From assembly GCA_009741485.1 (NCBI GenBank), contig VKON01000103.1, positions 2,512,606 to 2,576,605 on the forward strand: a stretch of 64,000 bases of DNA. Direction: 5' to 3'. Source of the DNA: Malurus cyaneus samueli (taxonomy: Eukaryota; Chordata; Aves; Passeriformes; Maluridae). The position numbers and the translations under genes were made by a program. A model generated the notes under the pieces. That model was given only the letters and a program-made list of their open reading frames with translations. It did no database searches and had not been told where the DNA came from. Shown here one piece after another: positions 1 through 12,200 of the stretch. Positions within the stretch are counted from its first letter, which is position 1, and each line of letters opens with the position of its first letter.

Positions 1-1271
1 GCAGGGGACAGCCTGCTCCACCATGGTCACCATGGGCTGCAGGGGACAGCCTGCCACCATGGTCACCATGGGCTGCAGGGGACAGCCTGCTCACCATGGT
101 CACCATGGGCTGCAGGGGACAGCCTGCCACATGGTCACATGGACGCCTGTCACCATGGTCACCATGGCTCAGGGGACAGCCTGCTCCTGGTCACCATGTC
201 ACCATGGGTGCAGGGGGACAGCCTGCTCCACCATGGTCACCATGGGCTCGGGGACAGCCTGCTCCACCACGGTCACCAAGGGCTGCAGGGGCAGCCTGCT
301 CTCACCATGGTCACCATGGCTGCAGGGACAGCCTGCTCCACCATGGTCACATGGGCTGCAGGGGACAGCCTGTCTCACCATGGTCACTATGGGGACACTC
401 TGCTCCACCACGGTCACTATGGGCTGCAGGGGACAGCCTGCTCCACCGGTCACCATGGGCTGCAGGGACAGCCTGCTCCACCATGGTCACCAGTGCAGGG
501 GGACAGCCTCTCACCATGGTCACCATGTTCACTATGGAGACAGCCTGCTCCACCATGGTCACTGTGGGCTGCAGGGGGGCAGCTGCTCCACCATGGTCAC
601 CATGGGCTGCAGGGCAGCCTGCTCCACCATGGTCACTATGGGAACAGCCTGCTCCACCACGGTCACCATGGTCACTATGGGCTGCAGGGACAGCCTGCTC
701 CACCATGGTCACGGGGACAGGGGACAGCCTGCTCCACCCATGGTCACCATGGGCTGCAGGGGACACCTGCTCCACCATGGTCACATGGGCTGCAGGGGAC
801 AGCTGCTCCACCATGGTCACCATGGCTGCAGGGGACAGCCTGTCACCCATGGTCAACTGGGCTGCAGGACAGCCTGCTCCACCATGGTCACCATGGGCTG
901 CAGGGGACAGCCTGCTTCACCATGGTCACCATGGTGCAGGGGACAGCCTGCTCACCATGGTCCATGGCTGCAGGGGGACAGCCTGTCCACCAGGTCACCA
1001 GGGCTGCAGGGGACAGCCTGTCCACCATGGTCACCATGGTACAGGGCTGCAGGGACAGCCTGCTCCACCATGGTCACCATGGGCTGCAGGGGGACAGCCT
1101 GCTCCACCAGGTCACCAGGCTGCAGGGGACAGCCTGCTCCACATGGTCACCATGGGCTGCAGGGGGACAGCCGCTCCACCATGGTCACCATGGGCTGCAG
1201 GGGGACAGCCTGCTCCACCATGGTCACCATGGGCTGCAGGGGGACAGGCTGCTCCACCATGGTCACCATGG
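1..1271 (+). repeat. 38-bp minisatellite inside the LTR (about 33 units)
   Basis: Tandem units of about 38 bp, each made of CCATGGTCACCATGG, then GCTGCAGGGG, then ACAGCCTGCTCCA, repeat from the first base of the window. Units vary by 1-5 bases through indels in the G run, loss of one CACC, and changes such as GTCACTATGG. The array has almost no stop codons in several frames, so overlapping frames of 433-501 codons run through it, but these are by-products of the repeat and not genes. The same unit occurs in the sister LTR at 25928-26350 with about 11 copies. Confidence 0.93.
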
Positions 1272-1595
1272 CTGCAAAGGATCCCAGCTCCGGGCCTGGA
1301 GCAGTCCTCCCCCTCCTGCACTGACCTTGGTGCTGCATCCTTCACATATTTCTCAGCTCCTCCACTGGCAAAACTACTCTGTGTGCCCTTGCTTTGATTT
1401 CTTCTTAAATATGTTTTCACAGAGGCATACCACTATCTTTACTTGGCCCAGGTTTGGTCAGTGGCATGTCCATCATCCTCAGAGCCAACAGCAATTGGCT
1501 CTGCTGGACATGGTGGAAGCCTCCAGAGGCTTCTCACAGGCGCCATCTTTTTGGCCCCCTCACTTCCAAAAACTGGGCCAAGCAAAACCAACACA
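1..1595 (+). mobile_element. ERVL-type LTR, 3' part, with internal minisatellite
   Basis: The non-repetitive part (1272-1595) aligns along its whole length with the end of the complete LTR at 25241-26662. Shared landmarks are the block after the array, the stretch around AAATATGTTTTCAC, the TTGGCTCTGCTGGACATGG block and the terminal AAACCAACACA, which gives the canonical CA end at 1595. The 5' end and its target-site duplication lie before the window. The two copies differ by many small indels and some substitutions, so they are separate insertions. No retroviral gene is present next to it. Family assignment (ERVL-like, avian) rests on recognition of the LTR and on the 5-bp duplication of the sister copy; the exact family name was not checked. 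Confidence 0.75.
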
Positions 1596-4500
1596 CAAGC
1601 ATAACCAGTTTCATGTATTTTCTTTATTATTCTCTTTATTATAAAAATTTGTTTTCATATTTATTTTTATTTGCCAACGTCAATAGCTACATCTCTTCAA
1701 AGTCAACAAGGCGAGGCTCAGCAATGTTTTTGGGAGCTCCATGGTGCTGCAGGTATCTTCAACACCCCCTGAGCCTCCTCCAGCAGGAGTTCCGTGGGAA
1801 CGGGAACCAACATTTACAACCTTGCAACATCATTCCCCAAAGGCTGCCTGACTCATGCTCATTTCAAAGAGTTTCCAGCTCAAGGGAAAATTGCAAAATG
1901 TAGACTGTTGTTGTAAAGGACTCTGTTAACAATGTCGTTGCACAGCCAAGGACAATTATTTTTCTTGTAGAGTATTACAGAAATTTACCATTTTCTATGT
2001 TTCTTTATTTCTATATTTTCTATATTTCTATATTTCTATATTTCCCATTTTCTGTGGCAAGGAAGGAAAATGCTACGAAACTTTCAGTCCATGTTAATTT
2101 TTTTCTGTTTCTGAATGAAGAAAAGTTTGTGATTGTCAGCTTCGGTGTCTCCCACCACTATGCTGCCATGTCGTGGTGTCGTGGGTTCATTTCTTTTTAT
2201 TTTCCCTTTTTTTTTTTTAACAGTATAAAATACATGATGTTCTTCTATTTCTTAATATGAATAATCTTTCCTGAATGCAACTACATCACAATTCAAGTAC
2301 CACTAAAAGAAAGGTTAGATTCTCTACATACAACTCCAGTGGAAAAGCTTTTTTATAAATTACTTTATTGTTTCCCAGGCCTTGGAGAGCGCCGTGGTGG
2401 ATGGCAATGAGTGTGACTCATCTGGCTGTAGAGCTGGAAGTGTAATATTAAAGAAAATAAATAACAAGGCTGCAAAGAGCATTAAATGAGGAAATGAGGC
2501 ATGGATGCGTGAGACAGGGGTTAGTCTACTGCATGGAAGTCGGTGCCACCTAATTATTGGGGAAACTGAACTCAGTGAGCAAAGTGCAAGATCAGGAATG
2601 ATCTAGAAGCACACCAGGGTATGCTTGGCTTCTCAAATGGAGGAACTTTCCTTCCTGCCTGCAGTACGTGGAGGAATAGCTTGAAAATCCCCGTCTCGAA
2701 AAGAAATGCGTTAGAATTGTTGAGAAAGAGATCCATACTGCCTTTTTTATTAATTGATGTCACTGGTTTTTAATAGATCTGCTGTTATAAGGAGAGTTTT
2801 GCATTGGTCATAAAGAGCTCATTTCATTTTCAGAAATCATGGGCTTTATTATTAAAAAAAAAAGAACAAAATTACCCCAAATCATGCCTTTACTTTAATA
2901 TTTTGCTATGCAAACCTGGAAGTGTAATGTGAGTTTTTTTGCATGAAAAACTGATCTGAGAGCCACCAATGGAAATAGGGCAATGCCCACTGTCACTCAT
3001 TTTAGCAGGATTAACTGTCACCCACTTTTTAGCACTCATTTTAGCACCACCCTCCTCATTTTAACCCCAAATTTTTTGAGGATTCCTTACTCTTAACACG
3101 CTCTTTTATTTGAATTTCTCCCTCAGCAAATATTCATCAAACACAGAAAATATCCTTTCTTATGTTTAGTGAGAAAAAAGATCTGTCTCATGAGGGATAA
3201 ACAAAACTGACAGAAATCTGCGTGCACAAGTCAAACTGATCCAAACATCCTGACATTTGAGAGTTGCAGTTTGTCTCTCCCAACAAAAGATGGCACTGCT
3301 CAATTTTCTTCAAAATTAATGTCCATTCATTGAAATTAAATGCTCCTTAAAAAGTTCCCTTGTCTCTGGCTAGAACCTGCACACTGAGATCAGGATTTGT
3401 TGTTATTTTTGTAATAAATTAGCCTTAGATGTTTTTAAAAATACGAATTTTTCCACAAGAAGTCTCAAGTGGAAAAAACTAAGTGCCAATAATTCACAAA
3501 ATACTCCTTCAACTTATTGAAGTTCAATTTGGAGTAAATAATTATTGTATTGGAAGCAGTTTTTCTACAAATAGGAAATAAAAGGAAAATAATTTCAGGG
3601 CTCTCTCAGATATAATTTTTTTTTAATGCAACATACATGAACCATTTCGATATTAATTCAATAATTGACACAAGTATGACTTTTCCTTGGAAGAAATGCA
3701 AAACATCAGGTTCATATGTTGGGGTTTCACAAAATTATTCCTGTAGTTTTGAAGCCATTTGAAGCCAGGCTGTGACTTTCAAGCTCTGTGAATGTAAAGA
3801 ATTCATTGGAAAGCAAAGAAATATCGAATGCTCCATTAGTTGTTATTTCTCCTTTGACAGTACCATTTTCCCTATCATTATGGTCATAAAACCGTCTCTT
3901 TCTGAGCATTAAAAAAATAAGGTTTTATTATTCCAGCATATCCTTAAAATGAATGACATTTTATGCAGATTGTCTCCTACCCAGCTTGGCTTTTTGGAGC
4001 TTTTTAGGAAAAGGATTTGGATGGTCCCTCTTTCAGGTCTGAAAGTGTAAAGGTGTAACCACATTAAAGATTCTATCTTACACACATGGATTTTTTTTTT
4101 TTTATTTCTCAGATTCTTTGATTCTCTGACTGCATGATTTGAAATAAACTTTTTCTTCTCTTCCTTACACTTCCCTCATCATATGGAAAACATATTGTGC
4201 AGGGGGGGTTTATACATTGCCTTTTCATTTAACTGGCACCTGTTTCAAATTTCGGTAGGGGGGATTATAAACTGCTAAAAAAACTTCACCAGATGTGAAT
4301 TTAATTTTCGTGGCGAGATGGCAAACCCGGTCCAGACATGCAATAAAATTCCAAGTGGCAGTGGCCATTGTTTTCTTTCTGCTCCATCTGATCTTTGAAA
4401 GGGATGTTTTGAAGTGGATTTTGTATGTTTTCTTTCAAACTAACTCAAAGTATACATTTTTGAAGACTAATTTGTTCAAATTCAGTTGAGATGTTTCTTT

Positions 4501-6111
4501 GTACAGGGATAGGCAATGAATAAAATTCAAGAAAATTCTTTAGTTGATAACAAATAAGGGATATTTGGGTGTTCGGGGGGTTTTCTGTTTGCTTGTTTGT
4601 TTTGTTTTGATTTTGTTTTTTTTTGGGGGGTGACCACAGAATGAAACAAAATATTTAAAGAGGCATGAAAATTCCCTGCATTTAAAGACAAAGAATTCAA
4701 TATCTTGTTCAGTAATACACATTTCATCCAGTACACTTAAAATTCCCGTTTGTCAGGCCTAGCAGTTTTAGGTGAGGTTTCAGTTTTGTAATTGTGTCTT
4801 TATGGATGCTCTGGGAATTAAAACAACAGTCCAACAACTAATTCTGATTTAGACTCGAGTTCAAATTGTGTTTTTTTCTGTAGATTTCCCGTTACTGACA
4901 AACCTCAGGCAAACTTTTCCATCTAGTTTAGAACTCCACACAATTTGCTCATGGATTATGATTTTTGGTGTGTTGGGTGTGTTGCCACTCTGCTGAATCA
5001 AAATCCTGTATAGTGTCAAGCACTAAAAGAACAAAAAAGAAAATCCTAAATTAAAAATTCAAGCCTCCACGTGTGAAACGACTGGAAGAACCTGGTTAGA
5101 GAGTCTTGGAGACTGACAGAGTTAGAATAGTTATTTACCTATTTGATAATAAAACTGAGATTTTCAATTACCTAAAAATTAGGAGGGGTTTTGCTTCGCT
5201 TTAATTAATTCCACAGAGAACTCTCTTGTTCTCCTTTTTGGTTAAAGGGTACCATCCTGATCTCTGTTTAGCTGGAATTAGCCTTCAAATTGTGTGTGGA
5301 AGACAGGCAGACCATGCTAAGTGCCACATGAATCACAGCCCTTCATTTGATTGCAACATTTTTAGGCACACTATTAAAAAATGTCAGATTTGGAAACCTT
5401 TCATTTGACATTTATCTGAAAAACCATAATGTAACTGTATTTAAATGTCAAATGAGAATAAAGCTGTATTCTTATCTGTATAAATATCAAATGAGTGCTT
5501 GTTTCCTCTGATATTTGGGGCTCTGAAAGGGTAGAGGTCAAGTGAGGTGGATCCCCTGGCAAAGGTTGATATTGCAGCATTTTGAAGCAACATCTCACAC
5601 CTGAACCTCGGGTTTTATTGCTCTGAATGTTCAACAGTGACGTAGGAACAGAATTCTCCCTCTGAGGAACAGAATCCTCCCTCTGAGAACCCAACAGAGC
5701 ACTTGGTTCTTTGTGTCCTTCCCCAAATTCTGCGATTTGGGGAAGGGAGATGAGCTCAGGTATGCCAAATACTTCTTTGTTTTATAGTATACCTTATTTT
5801 TTCACTTGCTGAAATAGCAGTGCAAAACAGAGTCAAATATGAGGTGTATTTGAATAGGGCCAGTGGGGATATAAATTAATATATCTAAATTGTGTATGCC
5901 CCTCAAACTAACACGTTTTTCTCAGGTACCAGCTGAAGAGAATTACCATCCCAGTAAATTTTTGGTTAGCCACCCCACACTGAGAAACATTGTCTGCATT
6001 ATGAGCAATCTAAAATTATTGAATTAATAACTAAATGGATGTTTTTAAAATGCAATTTTTTTCTTCAATACATAAACAGGCCCAAAAGTCAGGTTGCCCA
6101 TGTGTAACACA
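1596..6111. other. AT-rich unique DNA, no gene seen
   Basis: No coding region, RNA gene or transposon was recognised. There is a low-complexity tract of TATTTC-type units at about 1995-2050, a loose repeat of the phrase ACTCATTTTAGCA at about 2990-3065, and several A or T runs. The open frames here are under 100 codons, apart from one of about 149 codons (1454-1903) that starts in the LTR tail, and are at chance level. Confidence 0.7.
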
Positions 6112-6290
6112 ATCACCAAATCATAGAAATTATTTAGAATTGGAAAAGATCTCTGAGATCATTGAGTCCAATCTGACTGACCACCACCACACCAACCAGA
6201 CCACGGCATTAAATGCCACATCCAATCTTTCCCTGAACACCTCCAGGGATGGTGACTCCATCACCTCCATTCCAATGTTTAACTATACAT
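6112..6290 (-). mobile_element. CR1 retrotransposon 3' end fragment
   Basis: Read on the minus strand this is the 3' tail of a chicken-repeat-1 (CR1) LINE. On the plus strand it begins with TCATAGAAATTATTTAGAAT, followed by a GATCATTGAGTCCAATC block and the phrase CTCCAGGGATGGTGACTCCA, which also occurs in the CR1 copy at 53318-57780. CR1 copies are usually 5'-truncated, and this one is about 180 bp. Divergence is moderate, so it is an older insertion. Confidence 0.85.
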
Positions 6291-9200
6291 CCACAGCCAC
6301 AGCTAAATTGCTGAGTAAAAATAAACCAAAAAATAAACCAAAAAGAGCAATGTCCATAGTATTCCCATGTACGATCCTAAATCTATTGATGGAATGCCTA
6401 ATGCTATTACAAATCTGGAATTGTTGAGATTTACAGCCCCAGTTGCTGGTTCTCTCATGCATTCTAAGTGCAGGCTCTAAAATTTAAACATTATAAGAAT
6501 TGCTGTTTAGCAACACCTGTTTCAAGTGCATCAACATGCTGTAATTATGTAATTATGGCATTCAAAGAAAGCAGAGCTCAGGAAAAAGCCTGCTGTATCA
6601 TCTCGTTCCCACTGGAGGGAAGGAAAAAGGAAAACAAATCAACAAAATTTCCTTTCTCATCTACCTGGCAGGTAAATCACAGCGTGATTTCTTTCAACAT
6701 CTCCCACCCCCCCCAAAAAAAAAAATAATTAAATCCCAGACTTCAACGAGACTTACAGGAAAAAAGCATTTCAGGGCACTCTCTGCTGTGTGCCCCTTGT
6801 GACAGTCCTTTTACCCATCCACAGCACTATCCTAGAAGAATGTTTAAACATGAAAACTCTGCCATAATCAATTCTTTAGCAGTTTCTAGAGCTGAGAACA
6901 ACCTTTCCTTTCTGTGCTATCTTCTTTGCCATTCACTCATCAGGAAAAAGGATTCTTCTGATATTGCTGGGACTTTGGAAAACAGTGATGCACTCTTTGG
7001 AGTCTACAAGACATGTCCAGGTGCTTTGTCTTGAGCATCCAGAGCTAGAGCAGGGCTCTCCCTGCAGCCTGCATGCTGCAAATTGCATCTTTCCTCAAGG
7101 CTGTGCCAGGAAATCGGTCCTGAAAATCCCTACTCAGGGATCCCTACCTGTCCCCAAGATAATATGAGCATTAAATCAAGCAACGTATTCCACTGGGTGA
7201 CGGAGAATCTAAAATTCAATTATGTAATGCTGCTTAGAGATACTCAAAGCTGCTTGCAATTTCTTATCTTGAGGCTTTACTGGGAAAAAAAAAATAGTTT
7301 TTTTTTAAATTTCACTGAAATTCTACTCCTGCACAAGCAATAGAGTTTAGATTGGATTCATACAGCCAGTAAATACCTTGTGTTATACATTTCAATAAGC
7401 AGTGAGTAAAAATGGCATAGAAGGGCCTGGATACGAGCTGGAGTCTCCTCTTCCCCAGAAGATATATAGTCAATTCAACTTCTTCCTCTGTTCCACTCTG
7501 CAAACACAGGGAGATGTGTGAAATGAACAAAGTATGTGTATATAAGCATGATGGGTAAAGAGTGTTGATGTTGAACCTGAAATGAAACTAAGGAAAGCAT
7601 AAGAAGTGTGAAACATATGGCGATGCATATGCATGAAGTTTGGATCAGGATATGCATCACAAAATAGTAATGGGTTTTTATTCTGGGAGAAGAGAGTGAT
7701 AAATCAAAGGGGAATGAGAACCTCACACTAAAAACAAGAGAAGTTGGAATCTCCTTCCTCTTAGCTGCTTGGCATTTCCTCCTGAAAGAAGCGGAGGAAG
7801 TATTTAAATATTTTATAACCTTCATTATTGGAACATACATCTCTTTATTACATTTTTGGAAGCATGTGTTCTATTTGAAATCAGTATGGATATATAAATA
7901 TTTTTAGGAGATGATTATTCTCTGTATGTAGGTGGAGAAGAACATCGAATTAGTGAGATCTTGCTTTCATGAGTAACAGAGCAGCTGGCATTACCCCTCC
8001 TTTCCCTCCGCCTCCCTGGCCAAGGGAAAACACCTCATATCCTCAACTTTAATTCCCAAAATAAAATAAGAAATGGCTTTGGCTTCCCTCTTTTGATCTT
8101 TTTCTCCAGGTAGTATTGAAACTGCATCTGCCATGTTTGCAATTCCTTTAGCAAGTCATTGTTGAAGTGGAAAATTAAAGAATGGCATAGGGCTATCGCA
8201 GAACTGCAGGAAACAGAAGCAAAAAAGATCTTTTAGTCTACTTTCCTGACAAATATCTGATTTGTCATCAAAGGCATTTAGTCATAGAGGCTCAAAAGTG
8301 TTACCTAATCTTCTGTACCCTTTACACACGAGCCTCCAGGTTCAGATGTCACACAGGAAGAGCAGCTCCCCTTTATCTCACATGCGAGGCACAGACCACA
8401 CAACCACGAGGATGGGGTACAATCGCCTGTCTGTGGCAGCTCAGGTCCCTCTGGTCTTCCTCTTCTCTGCTCACACAGTGCAGGTGGAAATGAAAATGTC
8501 CACTGCTGGTGCTAGAAAAAAGATATTGTATGATACAAACTTCTTTGAAAGAGCTTGAGTCCAAGCAAGCTACTCATGGATCATGATTTGGGAAAGTCTT
8601 CCACGGCTTCTTTATCCCTTCTCTGTATTGAGATGTTCAACAGAACAACTCAGGAGATATGGCTCTAGTTTAGCCAGCTGAAGCCTTGATATCTTTAAAT
8701 GTCTTTTTTTTATATATATTTATTTTTAGGCATTCAACAAGGTTCAAAGTTCAGCTGGCTCAGTAGGCCTCTCGTGCTCAACTCTCATGTCTTCCTGAAT
8801 GCATATTTTGTTTGCTTTTGTAAAAAGAACCAGATTTGATAAAACAGCACTCAACTGTTGCACCTGGAAATACGGCCCAAACTCTTATCTAAGAAACCAC
8901 TAAAGAAACAAAACAACGTCATCTTTTTTAGAAAATAAATGGTCTCCTTCTCTCATTCTTGCTCATGGATAGCAGAAAATGACAGTTGTTTAAATATATC
9001 AGGAAATTTGGTATCAATATATCAGGAATCAGAAAAGGCCTGAGAGAGGATGAAGGTGAAGGTAGAACATAACCAAGCAATAAAAGTAATATTCTATTTA
9101 TGTTCAGCAAAATAATTTTCCTGTAAGTCTGTACTTCTGAAGTATCCATACTAAAACTGATCATATTTGAAACTGCAGTGTATTTTCTAATTGCTTATGT

Positions 9201-12200
9201 TATCCCATAATTCAAGGCATTTGGATTTTTTTTCCAAAGGCTAACTGAACATAATTCAGGCAAATAGAGATAGCCATGAACTCCTCAAGATATTTGAAAG
9301 CAGATAAATAGATTTACCTATAATTTAAGAGACTGGTACCTACTTTGTTGTTTTCTTATTTATTTGACATAAAAGCCTTAACATTAAATATAATCATAAA
9401 TAAAGTTTAAAACTGGGTCCAACCATGAGACCAATGTGTAATAAAAATTTTCTGCTCTACTCATCTAAAATGTTTTCAGAAAGACCAGCCTAGTTTAGGA
9501 TGATGCCTCTCAGTTTTGAATGGCCTGTGTGCTTTGGAGTTCTGATGCAGTTTCTGATTTGGGCCTTTATAAGGACTGGGTAATATACAAATTTTTAATC
9601 AAATGTTTGGAATTCGCAATGCTGTCGTGTTCACCGCTCTTTCAAATCCATGTTTGGATGGCAGCCATGGAAATCTGCAGATCGTGAACTGCTTCAATAT
9701 GCGCTCTGAAAAGTCTCTAACACTTGAGCGTCTGCTCTTTCTCAGTTAACAAACAATAAAATGGTAGGATTCAGATTAAATAATCATTTCAGACTTGCTT
9801 TACTCTTCTCAATAACTTACTGGTCAATCCTCACTTCTTGTGTCTTTCCAGGATTTTTGCAGTAGCTAATCTGGCCATTCCTACTGCCTCTGCTTTCTAG
9901 CATGTTGCCTACCAAGTTTAAAAAAAAAATAAAACAACCAAAATCAAATAAACAAAATCCAAAACCTCAGATACAATACAGAAGAAACAAAATTATGTTA
10001 ATTGCACCTTTTTTTTTTCTCGTTTGTTTGCACTATGCCAAGCCTTTCATTTTCATTTGTGATCTCAAGACATGGTTTCCATACTCATACAGCTCAGAGC
10101 ATCATAGGAATTAGGCACTGATTAAGCCCTAATGTGCTATAAATACTTTATCATTGTCATCCATGCTAAACAAATTCATTTGCTTGAAACAAGCACGTTG
10201 AATGAGCAACAATATTTAATAGAACCTTTTGCTTCACTGGTAACTGGCATGTTAAGACAAAGTGACACTGATATAAATCTGGGATGATCCTGTTGTTTTT
10301 AGTGGAGTTAATCTTGGCTGATACAAATATTAACTGGAAACAAAAAAGCCCAGAATCCACAGGGAAAACAATGGCATAAATGTATTTTAGATATGCATAT
10401 TTATTTTGCCCAGGTTGCGGAACAGGCTCGAGGCATTTCTCCCGAATGTGAAGTCCTCTGGTAATCCTGCACCACAATTTACTTCAGTTTTAGAATAGTT
10501 ATTTATTGCCTTTCTGCAGATGCACATATTAATTAGATTGCTTTTGATGAATATATTATTTATAAACCCACAGTGCTAAAAGGTCATGAACTGCAAAGTC
10601 TTTATTTCTTGCAATTTTGATTCCAAACTATTTATTAGACATGGTAAAAGGAAGATCTGGCTGCCCGTGGGAGAAGTGTCACTTTCTGGCCATTTGAATC
10701 CAATTATGAAGTAAGTACATGCAGAACATTCCAAAATAGTATCGCTGTCGCTATGACTCCATTTCACTTTTGTCTCCATGTCGTCGGAGTCAGAATGAAT
10801 TGCATCAAACTACACACAATGAATTGCATCAAACTTTTGTTCCTTTTTCTACCCTTTCCTAAGGCAGCCCAGGAATTTCCTGATGGAGTTGAGCTGGAGC
10901 AATAAGCACAGATTTCCCTGAGTGTCCCACAGACACGTAAGTCATTTGGTTCATATGTGGGTGGTCTTTGACTTATTCAGCCCTTATTCTGTTGTAGACT
11001 GGAAAACACATCCAACACGATTAAATAGATGCACAGTATGGTCTTTACAAAATATCACTCAGCCATGTATCCTGCAACAAGCAATTACAAGTCATCTTCA
11101 GGGCATTGATTTATTTCTCATTGCCCCACCAATTTAACGACCTTATGATTTATACTGATTGTGGAAGTCTCTCCTTGGCAAGCAAAGTAATTATCCATCA
11201 ATCTCGAATTCTTTAAGGGAAGAAAAATGTTTATTTTCTGTCTGCATAATAAGTTTTATGTCATTTTTAATGTCATGACTCCCACATGCGCTGAAGATAT
11301 ATGTAGTAACTTCTAATGTCTCACAGAATGTCAATTGTAAATGCAATTTGACAACAGGCTTAGCTCCCATTGTCTGATTGTTTGGCATTATATAATGAAG
11401 GTGGTTAAGTTGTCTGCTTGGAAATGTTTCCATTATCCCAGGACAAAACAGTGGGCAAATCCTGTGGCTCAGTCGTGAGGCCCTGCAGAAAATCCTCAGT
11501 AAGAAAAAACAGCAAGATTTGAAGCACATTTAAATAGCAACCGTACTAAATAGAGCTTGAGGAGCACCAGGATGGATTCTCCTCATCACAAAAGGGTGAG
11601 GCACAGCACTTGTCAGTTTTTCTGTAATTGCTTGATTTAGAGTCAGGATTACAGTTTACTGTGTGTGAGTTTATTTTGTAAGGAAATGAGGTTTACAAGA
11701 GGTTTAATAGGAAACACCCAGGTAGGATTGAATCAGTTTCCACACTAAAATGTGCCATGTGGTCTTCTGGAGAGTTCATATATTTAGTTATTTACAGAGG
11801 GTTCGGTTTGGTTATTTTTGTTTTTTTTTTCTATATACAACTTGCAAATTGAAAAGTTTTTAAAGCCTGAAGACCAAGGAGAGGCTAAATCAGAGGAAAC
11901 AGATGTACCACCGAGTTCCCCAAATTCTACTCTTTTTCATCCTCGCTCCTCAAAGATTATTCACACACAGCAGTCCCAGTCAGTGCTGATGTCACCTCAC
12001 TGTTTACTCTCATCTTTTTCATTACCTTCTCCCAGTCTTTGGGGACTGACTGACATGTATCCCCTGTTAATAACTTTTGTGTTTTAAGAGCAGCTCTGTG
12101 AAATGATGAAGTCCCTCCCACACATTTTGAGTTGGTCGGGAAGATTCAGTGCTCGCAAGAGTTAGCACAGGGGGAAGTGATGGTTCAAAGTTGGACACAG

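Noticed and set aside
23..1644. Three overlapping plus-strand open frames of 433-501 codons with repetitive Gly/Pro/Trp/Ser-rich products
   Set aside because: They lie almost entirely in the 38-bp minisatellite, which lacks stops in several frames on both strands. No start context, splice signal or domain supports a gene, and the phase shifts with each indel.
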